Source of the DNA: Collinsella aerofaciens
GTDB taxonomy: Bacteria > Actinomycetota > Coriobacteriia > Coriobacteriales > Coriobacteriaceae
DNA: 14,671 bases
NCBI GenBank assembly: GCA_021639365.1
Contig: JAJXHK010000045.1
Coordinates: 1-14,671, forward strand
Reading direction: 5' to 3'
In this document: positions 7,310 to 13,538 of the stretch, piece by piece
Position numbering within the stretch: the stretch's first letter is position 1
Layout: the number at the start of each line of letters is the position of its first letter
Program-made: the position numbers and the translations under genes
Notes under the pieces: generated by a model
Told to the model about the DNA's origin: nothing
Databases searched by the model: none
What the model saw: the letters and a program-made list of their open reading frames with translations, nothing else

Positions 7310-8245
7310 ATGCAGGAAACTGATTCTCAGTCTCAGGAGCAGGCTACCGCCACCAAGGCCGCATCTGCTCCCGCCAAGTCCCGCACGCTGTGGGGCGACG
7401 CTTTTAAGCGTCTTCGTAAGAACAAGCTCGCCGTTATCGGTGTCTGCTGGATTATCATCGTCGTTTTGGTTGCCCTGACCGCCGATCTGTGGGCTAAGCC
7501 TTGGCTCGGTTCGCCGACGGCTTCCGATTCGACCACCATGGCCGAGACGTCGCTGCTGGCTCCGTGTGCAGAGCATCCGTTTGGCACTGACGCCCTTGGC
7601 CGTGACATTCTCGTCCGCGTTATCTACGGTGCACGTGTTTCGCTTTCCGTCGGTATTATGGCCACCGCGATCTCAACGTTGATCGGTCTGGTCATGGGCG
7701 CCCTGGCCGGTTTCTACGGCGGCATCTGGGATACGATCATCATGCGCTGTGCGGATATCTTCCTGGCGTTCCCGTACGTGCTGTTCGTTGTCGCCATGAT
7801 CGCCGTTATCGGCCGTGGTCTTCAGAACGTCTTTATCGCCATCGGTATTCTCGGCTGGCCTTCGATTGCACGTGTCTTCCGCTCCGCAATCTTGACGGTC
7901 AAGGAAAACGACTATGTTGACGCTGCGCGCGCGATGGGTGCATCTGATGCTCGCATCGTTGTGCGTCACATCTTCCCGAACTCCGTTGCCTCCATCGTCG
8001 TCTACGCGACTATGAACATTGGTGGCGCCATTCTGACCGAGTCCGCTTTGTCCTTCCTCGGCATGGGCGTTATTCCGCCTACGCCTTCGTGGGGCTCCAT
8101 GATTCAGGACGGTCAGCAGTATCTCCTGACTGCTCCCTGGATGATGATCATGCCCGGTCTGGCAATTCTCTCGACGGTGCTCGCTTTCACCCTGCTGGGT
8201 GACGGTCTGCGCGACGCCCTCGACGTCAAGATGAAGGACGCATAA
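7310..8245 (+). CDS. oppC: Peptide-type ABC transporter permease, OppC/DppC family
   Basis: This 311-residue partner permease forms the other half of the membrane pore. A polar N-terminal tail of about 40 residues precedes the first helix (about 44-65). The family motif GTDALGRDILVRVIYGARVS lies near residues 91-110. The EAA loop DAARAMGASDARIVVRHIFPN begins near 204, and LTESALSFLGMG followed by PPTPSWGSM is the characteristic DppC/OppC C-terminal block. GGGAGGT upstream of the ATG at 7310 is a good ribosome binding site. The stop codon lies 2 nt before the next ATG, so translation is probably coupled. Confidence 0.94.
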   Translation: MQETDSQSQEQATATKAASAPAKSRTLWGDAFKRLRKNKLAVIGVCWIIIVVLVALTADLWAKPWLGSPTASDSTTMAETSLLAPCAEHPFGTDALGRDILVRVIYGARVSLSVGIMATAISTLIGLVMGALAGFYGGIWDTIIMRCADIFLAFPYVLFVVAMIAVIGRGLQNVFIAIGILGWPSIARVFRSAILTVKENDYVDAARAMGASDARIVVRHIFPNSVASIVVYATMNIGGAILTESALSFLGMGVIPPTPSWGSMIQDGQQYLLTAPWMMIMPGLAILSTVLAFTLLGDGLRDALDVKMKDA

Positions 8246-8247
8246 GG

Positions 8248-9339
8248 ATGAAGAAGAACAAGAACTATGTGGACCTGAAGGACCAGCCGGTTCCCGAGGG
8301 CCAGCATCTGCTCGAGGTCGATGACCTTAAGATGTATTTCCACACCGAGGATGGCGTTGTTCGCGCTGTCGACGGTGTCTCCTACACGCTCGATCGCGGC
8401 GAGACCCTGGGTGTCGTCGGTGAGTCCGGCTCCGGTAAGTCCGTGACCGCCATGACCATCATGGGCCTTATCTCGATGCCTCCGGGAAAGATTGAGGGCG
8501 GCGACGTTCGCTATCGTGGTCGTTCTATCCTCGAGATGACCGAGGAAGAGATGCAGCACATTCGCGGTAACGACATCGCGATGATCTTCCAGGATCCTAT
8601 GACCTCCTTGAACCCGGTCTATAAGATCGGCAAGCAGGTGGGCGAGGGCCTTCGCCTGCACCGTGGCTACTCCAAGCAGGAGGCGCTCAAGCGCGCCACC
8701 GAGCTTTTGGACCTCGTCGGTATTCCCGAGCCCGAGAAGCGCGTCAACGAGTATCCGCACCAGTTCTCCGGCGGTATGCGTCAGCGCGTCATGATCGCCA
8801 TGGCTCTTGCCTGCGACCCCGATATTCTGATTGCCGACGAGCCCACGACTGCTCTGGACGTTACCATCCAGGCTCAGATTATTGAGCTTATGCAGGAGAT
8901 GCAGGAGAAGAACGGCAACGCCATTATCATGATTACCCACGACCTGGGTGTTGTCGCCGATATGGCCGATAAGATCATGGTTATGTACGCCGGCCGTCCC
9001 GTCGAGTTCGGTACTGCTGAGGAAATCTTCTACGAGAGCCGCCACCCCTACACCTGGGGTCTTATTCGTTCCATTCCGGAGCAGGCCATCGAGGAGAAGA
9101 AGCCGCTTACGCCGATTCACGGCAACCCGCCTTCGCTCATGAACCTGCCTGAGGGTTGCGTCTTCTCTCCTCGCTGCCCCTATGCGACGGACAAGTGCCG
9201 CAAGCAGCGCCCCGAGCGCGTTGTCACCGAGTCTGGTCACTACTCTGCGTGCCACTACTCCGGTGACCCCGAGTTCCTCAAGAACGCTCCTGAGACGTCC
9301 CGTACGCGCAAGGATTCCAAGAAGGGAGGCGAGGCGTAA
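8248..9339 (+). CDS. oppD: Peptide-type ABC transporter ATP-binding protein, OppD/DppD family
   Basis: This 363-residue cytoplasmic ATPase energises import. Its motifs are Walker A GESGSGKS (58-65), Q-loop FQDPMTSLNP, signature SGGMRQR (from Ser174), Walker B ending in ADEP with Asp197 and Glu198, and the switch His231 in ITHDL. The C-terminal oligopeptide-transporter domain starts around HPYTWGLIRSIP. It contains Cys304, Cys310, Cys317 and Cys335, a pattern linked in Opp/Dpp ATPases to an iron-sulfur cluster. The gene starts 2 nt after oppC and ends where the next ATG begins. The ribosome binding site is modest (AAGG near the oppC stop), consistent with coupled translation. Confidence 0.95.
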   Translation: MKKNKNYVDLKDQPVPEGQHLLEVDDLKMYFHTEDGVVRAVDGVSYTLDRGETLGVVGESGSGKSVTAMTIMGLISMPPGKIEGGDVRYRGRSILEMTEEEMQHIRGNDIAMIFQDPMTSLNPVYKIGKQVGEGLRLHRGYSKQEALKRATELLDLVGIPEPEKRVNEYPHQFSGGMRQRVMIAMALACDPDILIADEPTTALDVTIQAQIIELMQEMQEKNGNAIIMITHDLGVVADMADKIMVMYAGRPVEFGTAEEIFYESRHPYTWGLIRSIPEQAIEEKKPLTPIHGNPPSLMNLPEGCVFSPRCPYATDKCRKQRPERVVTESGHYSACHYSGDPEFLKNAPETSRTRKDSKKGGEA

Positions 9340-10368
9340 ATGGCAGACAATAACGAGCGTACTCCGCTGCTGAAGGTCGAGCACCTCTCTAAGGAGTTCC
9401 CCGCAGAGTCCGGCATGTTCGCCAAGCGTTTTTCCAAGCGCGTCGTCTCTGCTGTAAATGACATCTCTTTTGAGATTTATCCGGGCGAGACCTTTGGTCT
9501 GGTCGGCGAGTCTGGTTGCGGTAAGTCCACCACGGGCCGCACCATCATGCGTCTGACCAAGCCGACTGCCGGTAAGGTGTTCTTCCAGGGCAAAGATGTT
9601 GCCGAGATGAGCAAGCATGAGATCAAGGACATGCGTCGCGAGATGCAGTTTATCTTCCAGGATCCTTACGCTTCGCTCAATCCTCGTATGACCATCGGCG
9701 AGATTGTCTCTGAGCCCATGACCATTCATGGCGTGGGTACCAAGGAAGAGCGTATCGAGCGCGTCCGCGAGCTGCTGGACGTCGTCGGTCTGAACCCCGA
9801 GCACATCAACCGCTATCCGCACGAGTTCTCGGGCGGCCAACGCCAGCGTGTCGGCATCGCCCGCGCGTTCGCCCTGAAGCCCAAGTTGATCATCTGCGAC
9901 GAGCCGGTCTCCGCTCTGGACGTTTCCATTCAGGCTCAGGTTCTGAACCTGCTGAAGGAGCTCCAGGATAAGTTCGGCACGGCTTACCTCTTCATCGCCC
10001 ACGACCTCTCTGTCGTGCAGCACATTTCCGACCGCGTTGCCGTTATGTACCTGGGCAAGATGGTCGAGGTCTCGGACTGGAAGACGCTCTACAGCGAGCC
10101 GCATCACCCGTACACGCAGTCGCTGCTGTCTGCCGTGCCGGTGCCCGATCCGGATGTCCAGAAGACTCGTAAGCGCATCATCCTCGCCGGCGATCCGCCG
10201 TCGCCGCTGGATCCGCCGACCGGTTGCCGTTTCCACACGCGCTGCCCGATCGCGCAGGGCATTTGTTCCGAGAAGCTTCCTGAGTTTAAGGAAGTCGCCC
10301 CGGGCCACTGCTGCGCCTGTCACTTCGCGGAGCCGTTCCCGATCAAGGAATCGCACATCGACCTGTAG
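9340..10368 (+). CDS. oppF: Peptide-type ABC transporter ATP-binding protein, OppF/DppF family
   Basis: This 342-residue ATPase pairs with the preceding one to form the nucleotide-binding heterodimer. It shows Walker A GESGCGKS (56-63), Q-loop FQDPYASLNPRMTIGEIV, signature FSGGQRQR (Ser164), Walker B CDEPVSALD (Asp187) and switch His221 in AHDLS. The spacer between the first strands is longer (EFPAESGMFAKRFSKR), as usual for OppF/DppF. The C-terminal HPYTQSLLSAVP and a cysteine cluster (GCRFHTRCPIAQGIC, then CCACHF) match the oligopeptide-transporter domain. It starts directly after the oppD TAA, with AGGGAGG inside the end of oppD. It is the last gene of the operon; no classical T-tract terminator follows, only the large palindrome at 10385. 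Confidence 0.95.
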   Translation: MADNNERTPLLKVEHLSKEFPAESGMFAKRFSKRVVSAVNDISFEIYPGETFGLVGESGCGKSTTGRTIMRLTKPTAGKVFFQGKDVAEMSKHEIKDMRREMQFIFQDPYASLNPRMTIGEIVSEPMTIHGVGTKEERIERVRELLDVVGLNPEHINRYPHEFSGGQRQRVGIARAFALKPKLIICDEPVSALDVSIQAQVLNLLKELQDKFGTAYLFIAHDLSVVQHISDRVAVMYLGKMVEVSDWKTLYSEPHHPYTQSLLSAVPVPDPDVQKTRKRIILAGDPPSPLDPPTGCRFHTRCPIAQGICSEKLPEFKEVAPGHCCACHFAEPFPIKESHIDL

Positions 10369-10384
10369 CCGGTTGTTATCGTCC

Positions 10385-10516
10385 GGGCCCGTGCTGGACT
10401 TAGTTTTCAGAACGTCCTCGACCATGGAAACCCCCTTATCCTGCTCCTTCGGAGCTGCGGATAAGGGGGTTTCCTGGTCTGCGGAATGTTCTGAAAACTA
10501 AGTCCAGCACGGGCCC
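10385..10516. repeat. Large nested palindrome 1 (29-bp terminal inverted repeats)
   Basis: The left arm 10385-10413 and right arm 10488-10516 are perfect 29-nt inverted repeats, each with GGGCCC at its outer end. Inside, after an internal loop of 7 and 9 nt, ACCA pairs with TGGT. One bulged T follows, and then 10426-10441 pairs perfectly with 10459-10474 over 16 bp. The tip is GCTCC-TTC-GGAGC. The RNA or single strand would form a very stable rod of about 50 bp. No target-site duplication is visible and no T tract follows. It could be a MITE-like or REP-like element, or an unusual terminator for the peptide transporter operon. Confidence 0.85.
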
Positions 10517-10580
10517 TGTGTTTCCACTGCAGAGGGGTGCGATTCCTTGATCGCTCACTTTATCTAATAAGAAATGTAGT

Positions 10581-10606
10581 GAGGCCGGAGCTTTAGCTCC
10601 GGCCTC
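10581..10606. repeat. 11-bp stem-loop
   Basis: GAGGCCGGAGC (10581-10591) and GCTCCGGCCTC (10596-10606) are perfect complements with loop TTTA. The downstream CTTATATAAG is A/T-rich but has no T run, so terminator function is possible but not clear. Confidence 0.6.
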
Positions 10607-10616
10607 CTTATATAAG

Positions 10617-10635
10617 GGCTCGGCAAAGCCGAGCC
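10617..10635. repeat. 8-bp stem-loop
   Basis: GGCTCGGC (10617-10624) and GCCGAGCC (10628-10635) are perfect complements with loop AAA. ACTAAATTTT follows, a weak T-containing tail on the plus strand. Confidence 0.55.
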
Positions 10636-10676
10636 ACTAAATTTTGTATCAGCCCCAGAACATATTTGAGAACTGT

Positions 10677-10700
10677 GCCCGGAGTACATACTCCTAGGGC
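10677..10700. repeat. Bulged stem-loop abutting palindrome 2
   Basis: GCCC-GGAGTA (10677-10686) pairs with TACTCC-TA-GGGC (10689-10700), with a bulged TA and a very short loop. It ends exactly where the next large palindrome starts. Confidence 0.5.
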
Positions 10701-10817
10701 CGGAATGAGGTTGCTTTCCAACGCATTCCGCAGGGGGCGGCATTATTTTGTAGCGCGAAGCGCGAATCAAAATAATGCCGCATGCCCGAGGACGCGTTGG
10801 AAAGCAACCTCATTCCG
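10701..10817. repeat. Large nested palindrome 2 (24-bp terminal inverted repeats)
   Basis: Positions 10701-10724 and 10794-10817 are perfect 24-nt inverted repeats. A symmetric 13 + 13 nt internal loop separates them from an inner 13-bp perfect stem (10738-10750 with 10768-10780). The tip is GCGC-GAA-GCGC. The order outer arm, internal loop, inner arm, tip copies palindrome 1, although the sequences are unrelated. No open reading frame or target-site duplication is evident. A small mobile or REP-like element, or a structured RNA, are the main options. Confidence 0.85.
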
Positions 10818-10861
10818 ACCCGAACAGGTCCGTCTACCAGCGCATTTACAAATTCGTAAAC

Positions 10862-10908
10862 TTTTTTGAAAAAAGTGCTTGCACAGTTCTCGAATCATAG
10901 GTTATTAT
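10862..10908 (+). promoter_or_regulatory. tRNA-Leu promoter with A/T tract
   Basis: TTTTTTGAAAAAAGTGC leads into a -35 box TTGCAC (10879-10884). An 18-nt spacer follows, then -10 TATTAT (10903-10908). The A/T tract just upstream of -35 is placed like an UP element. The transcript would carry a leader of about 50 nt before tRNA-Leu. The same block recurs before the tRNA-Gly gene at 14333. Confidence 0.7.
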
Positions 10909-10965
10909 CTTCATCGTTGAACGCGCGGGTCCAACAAAACGAAGCGCGAATCAACAACATAGCAT

Positions 10966-11055
10966 GTCGGAGTGGCGGAATTGGCAGACGCGCTAGCTTG
11001 AGGTGCTAGTGACCGCTTTTTGGTCATGCGGGTTCAAGTCCCGCCTCCGACACCA
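10966..11055 (+). tRNA. tRNA-Leu (anticodon GAG)
   Basis: A 90-nt class II tRNA including encoded CCA. Acceptor GTCGGAG (10966-10972) pairs with CTCCGAC (11045-11051), with discriminator A at 11052 and CCA at 11053-11055. The anticodon arm CTAGC-TTGAGGT-GCTAG gives anticodon GAG, decoding CUC and CUU. The long variable arm (GACC...GGTC) is expected for leucine. The T arm GCGGGTTCAAGTCCCGC is intact. Confidence 0.96.
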
Positions 11056-11066
11056 TCGCATTTGAG

Positions 11067-11088
11067 AAGCCTCTTCGGAGGCTTTTTT
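11067..11088 (+). terminator. Intrinsic terminator after tRNA-Leu
   Basis: AAGCCTC (11067-11073) and GAGGCTT (11078-11084) form a 7-bp stem around TTCG, followed by a run of T. It lies only 26 nt before the phosphatase start codon. Confidence 0.88.
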
Positions 11089-11114
11089 GTTACCGATAGA
11101 CGGTGGGGTCCACG

Positions 11115-13460
11115 ATGGAAACGCTTGAACGCAACGAGTGGGCAGACGTTGCCCAACTAGTCGAGATCACGAGCGATGCTGTCATCATCTGCGAGCTCGA
11201 CGGAACCATTCTGCATGTGAATAATCGCTTACTTGGTTTGATGTGCGAGGAACGCGCCGACGTCATCGGTGGAGATGTTAAAGACGTCCTGTACTCGTCC
11301 GCTTTTGAACGTGCGACGGAACATCGTCTGCCATTTGAAACTGATGGCTCCGAGAACGAACTGATGCTCAAGCTGAGTGACGGCTCTTTTATTCCCGTCT
11401 TGGTTCGTGCGGGCTCCGTAACGCCTCCACGCATCTTTGGGCGCCGCGCACCACGTGTCCTGGTGGCGCTTCACAGTATCGAGGAACAGTATTCTCACGA
11501 CCGTCAGCTCAAGCGTGCGTTATCGGAGCTTAGAGTGGCGAACAAGCGTCTCTCTGGGACGCTCTCGGTCATTATGAGCACTGTGGGCTCCGATGAGTTA
11601 CCCAGTCTGCTTGATACCGTTTTGAACCAGCTTGTAGGAACGCTCGATGCTTCGGGTGCCGCTATCTATTTTTCTGAGAGCGGCGGCTTTAAGCTTCGCG
11701 GTGTTTCCAAGGAGCTGTACGACAGCTACCTGCCCGAGTTTTTGCCGTATGGCGCTGGCATTCCGACGTATGTTCTTCGCGAGTCGCGTGCCTGTCGCTT
11801 GTCGATTCAACAGGACCTTGAGGGCGATAAGGCCGCCTCCGGTATGTTCATGGACCTGGATAATCGTTCTAAGCACCTGTTGCGCATGCAGGATATGCCT
11901 CCGTACCGCAGTGAAATCTGTCTTCCCGTTTTTTACGGTACGCAGATCCTTGGCGTGCTGGAAGTTGGTTGGAAACGCCCCCAGGCACCGCTTGCCTATG
12001 ACGTTAATGTGCTCGAGGTCATTTGCGATTACCTGTCTATCCAGCTGGTCGGCATGGCATCGAGCCTTCGCTCCCGTCGCACGGCCGAGCTTGGCCGCTC
12101 GCTCAATGTCTTGCGGGATGAGTTGTTTACCTTTCTAGACGATTCCGCCGCGGCTACCCAGGCGGTATCGTCCGAGATCTGCAATATGCTCAACTGCCAT
12201 TTTTGCCCTATTGAGTATGACGCCAGTCTGGATTCCTACGTCATAGATTTTGAAGGCGGCAGTCGCGTTGCTTTGCCGGACGATCCCGAGAAGCTTTTCT
12301 TTTCCACGACGGCGCCAGCAGCACGTTTGGGGGCTGCCCCCGATGGCTTTGAGGCATCTGTTTTGGGCGGCACGAGTGCCGAGGACCTTAAACACGTCCG
12401 TATAACTCGCGTTGACGAATCGATGCCTATGGGAGGCTGGCTTAGGGCACATGGCCTGCCTTGCCAGGGTCTCTACGTCGACGCCGGCATCGAGGCGGGG
12501 CGCCCGCGCTCTGAGGGCGATGGCAAGCGCAGTAACGACGCGATCGTTCCTGCTTCTGTTGCGAAGGGCCCGACGACGCGCGCGCTGCTGCTTCGTGATG
12601 GTAGCCAAGAGCCGATTGATGACCTTGAATATGATTACTTGGTGCACTTGGCTCATGACTTTGAACTGATCTATGAAGGCGAATCTCAAAAGCGTGAGGA
12701 GCGCCATATCGCTCAGACCCTCCAGATTGGCATGAGAAATTCACTGGGGGATGTTCCGGGTATCGCAACCGATTCGGTGTACCTGTCGGCCACGAACTCG
12801 GCGTTGGTCGGCGGCGATTTCTATACGCTCATCCGTCTTCCCGACGATTGCGCCGTCATGATTCTGGGCGATGTGTCTGGCAAAGGCATTGAGGCTGCAT
12901 CGATGTCCGCGCTCGTCAAGACGGCCCTGACGGCATATGCCTGGGAGGGCGCTGGACCGGCCCGCATGGCACGCTCCCTTAACAGCATGCTCATGGGCTT
13001 TTCGAGGGTCGAGACGTTCGTGACGGCCTTTATCGCCAAGATTGACCTTAAAGCCGGACGCGCAACGTATTGTTCGGCGGGCCATCCTCCGACCATGGTC
13101 ATCAGGCCAGAGTCGATGCCGCTGGGTGGCGACGAGGCTCGTGGGGGAGAGGTCGAGCTGCTTGGATGCCAATCGGGGGTAATCGGTGCCTTTGAGAGCA
13201 TGGTGTACGAGACAGGCGTGTTTACGTTCGCTCCTGGTGACATGCTATTTATGTACACCGACGGAACAATCGAAGCACGTGACCGCTCGGGTGCTTTCTT
13301 TGGCGAGCAGCGCCTTCGTGACCTTCTGCTCTCTGTCTCGGGTGAGGGCGTATCGGGAATCTGCGGTAAGGTCTTGGGCGAGCTCGACCGATTTACCGAA
13401 TCGGCGCTGGACGATGACATTGCATTGGTGTCCCTTGAGTTTTTACGGGGTCGTTCATAG
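11115..13460 (+). CDS. PAS-GAF-PP2C (SpoIIE/RsbU-type) sensor phosphatase
   Basis: This 781-residue protein probably dephosphorylates a STAS-domain anti-anti-sigma factor in response to a signal. A PAS domain spans about residues 8-115 (SDAVIICELDGTILHVNN), and a GAF domain about 146-312. A poorly recognised segment (about 320-540) may be a second, degenerate GAF, and the PP2C/SpoIIE domain fills about 545-781. Metal-binding acidic residues are all present: Asp568 in GGDFY, Asp586 in GDVSGKG, Asp716 in YTDG, and Asp767/Asp768 in DDDIAL. There are no transmembrane helices, so it is cytoplasmic. The ATG at 11115 is preferred over an in-frame GTG at 11103, because GGTGGGG lies at a suitable distance. 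A tRNA-Leu terminator ends 26 nt upstream, leaving little room for a private promoter. The next gene encodes its likely substrate. Confidence 0.9.
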   Translation: METLERNEWADVAQLVEITSDAVIICELDGTILHVNNRLLGLMCEERADVIGGDVKDVLYSSAFERATEHRLPFETDGSENELMLKLSDGSFIPVLVRAGSVTPPRIFGRRAPRVLVALHSIEEQYSHDRQLKRALSELRVANKRLSGTLSVIMSTVGSDELPSLLDTVLNQLVGTLDASGAAIYFSESGGFKLRGVSKELYDSYLPEFLPYGAGIPTYVLRESRACRLSIQQDLEGDKAASGMFMDLDNRSKHLLRMQDMPPYRSEICLPVFYGTQILGVLEVGWKRPQAPLAYDVNVLEVICDYLSIQLVGMASSLRSRRTAELGRSLNVLRDELFTFLDDSAAATQAVSSEICNMLNCHFCPIEYDASLDSYVIDFEGGSRVALPDDPEKLFFSTTAPAARLGAAPDGFEASVLGGTSAEDLKHVRITRVDESMPMGGWLRAHGLPCQGLYVDAGIEAGRPRSEGDGKRSNDAIVPASVAKGPTTRALLLRDGSQEPIDDLEYDYLVHLAHDFELIYEGESQKREERHIAQTLQIGMRNSLGDVPGIATDSVYLSATNSALVGGDFYTLIRLPDDCAVMILGDVSGKGIEAASMSALVKTALTAYAWEGAGPARMARSLNSMLMGFSRVETFVTAFIAKIDLKAGRATYCSAGHPPTMVIRPESMPLGGDEARGGEVELLGCQSGVIGAFESMVYETGVFTFAPGDMLFMYTDGTIEARDRSGAFFGEQRLRDLLLSVSGEGVSGICGKVLGELDRFTESALDDDIALVSLEFLRGRS

Positions 13461-13538
13461 ACGACGCTGGGCGGGCTGAATCCGTACGGTTGGGGAAACG
13501 AATGCATCGAGTGGGCTTTTTTGGGGAACCATGGTCGT

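Larger units (their letters stand above)
10369..10965. other. Hairpin-rich non-coding region
   Basis: This stretch of about 600 nt between oppF and tRNA-Leu holds no credible protein gene. The short open frames in it cross the inverted repeats and lack ribosome binding sites or family features. It contains, in order, a 132-nt nested palindrome, a weak 5-bp stem (10539-10554), an 11-bp stem-loop, an 8-bp stem-loop, a bulged stem-loop, a 117-nt nested palindrome and a tRNA promoter. Segments 10636-10676 and 10818-10861 show nothing else clear. Confidence 0.75.

Noticed and set aside
8113..10425. 770-codon minus-strand open frame opposite the two ATPase genes
   Set aside because: Its length is striking, but both plus-strand ATPases have all motifs intact. 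The antisense protein is a leucine/glycine/aspartate-rich shadow without a credible start.
10385..10817. CRISPR array or insertion sequence
   Set aside because: The repeats are inverted and of different sequence, not regularly spaced direct repeats, and no transposase or Cas gene is present.
10564..10869. Short open frames on both strands in the hairpin-rich region
   Set aside because: They run through stem-loops and palindrome 2, have no ribosome binding sites and resemble no protein.
10862..10874. TTTTTTGAAAAAA as a terminator
   Set aside because: The A/T-only palindrome would be a very weak stem, and the same block recurs before another tRNA promoter, which supports a promoter role.
10909..10965. 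T-box or riboswitch in the tRNA-Leu leader
   Set aside because: The leader is about 50 nt, lacks the T-box core and an antiterminator pair, and leads directly into a tRNA.
13523..13529. Possible earlier TTG start at 13521 for the STAS-HATPase protein
   Set aside because: The TTG overlaps the GGGGAA that serves the ATG at 13539, and it would add only six residues outside the STAS fold.
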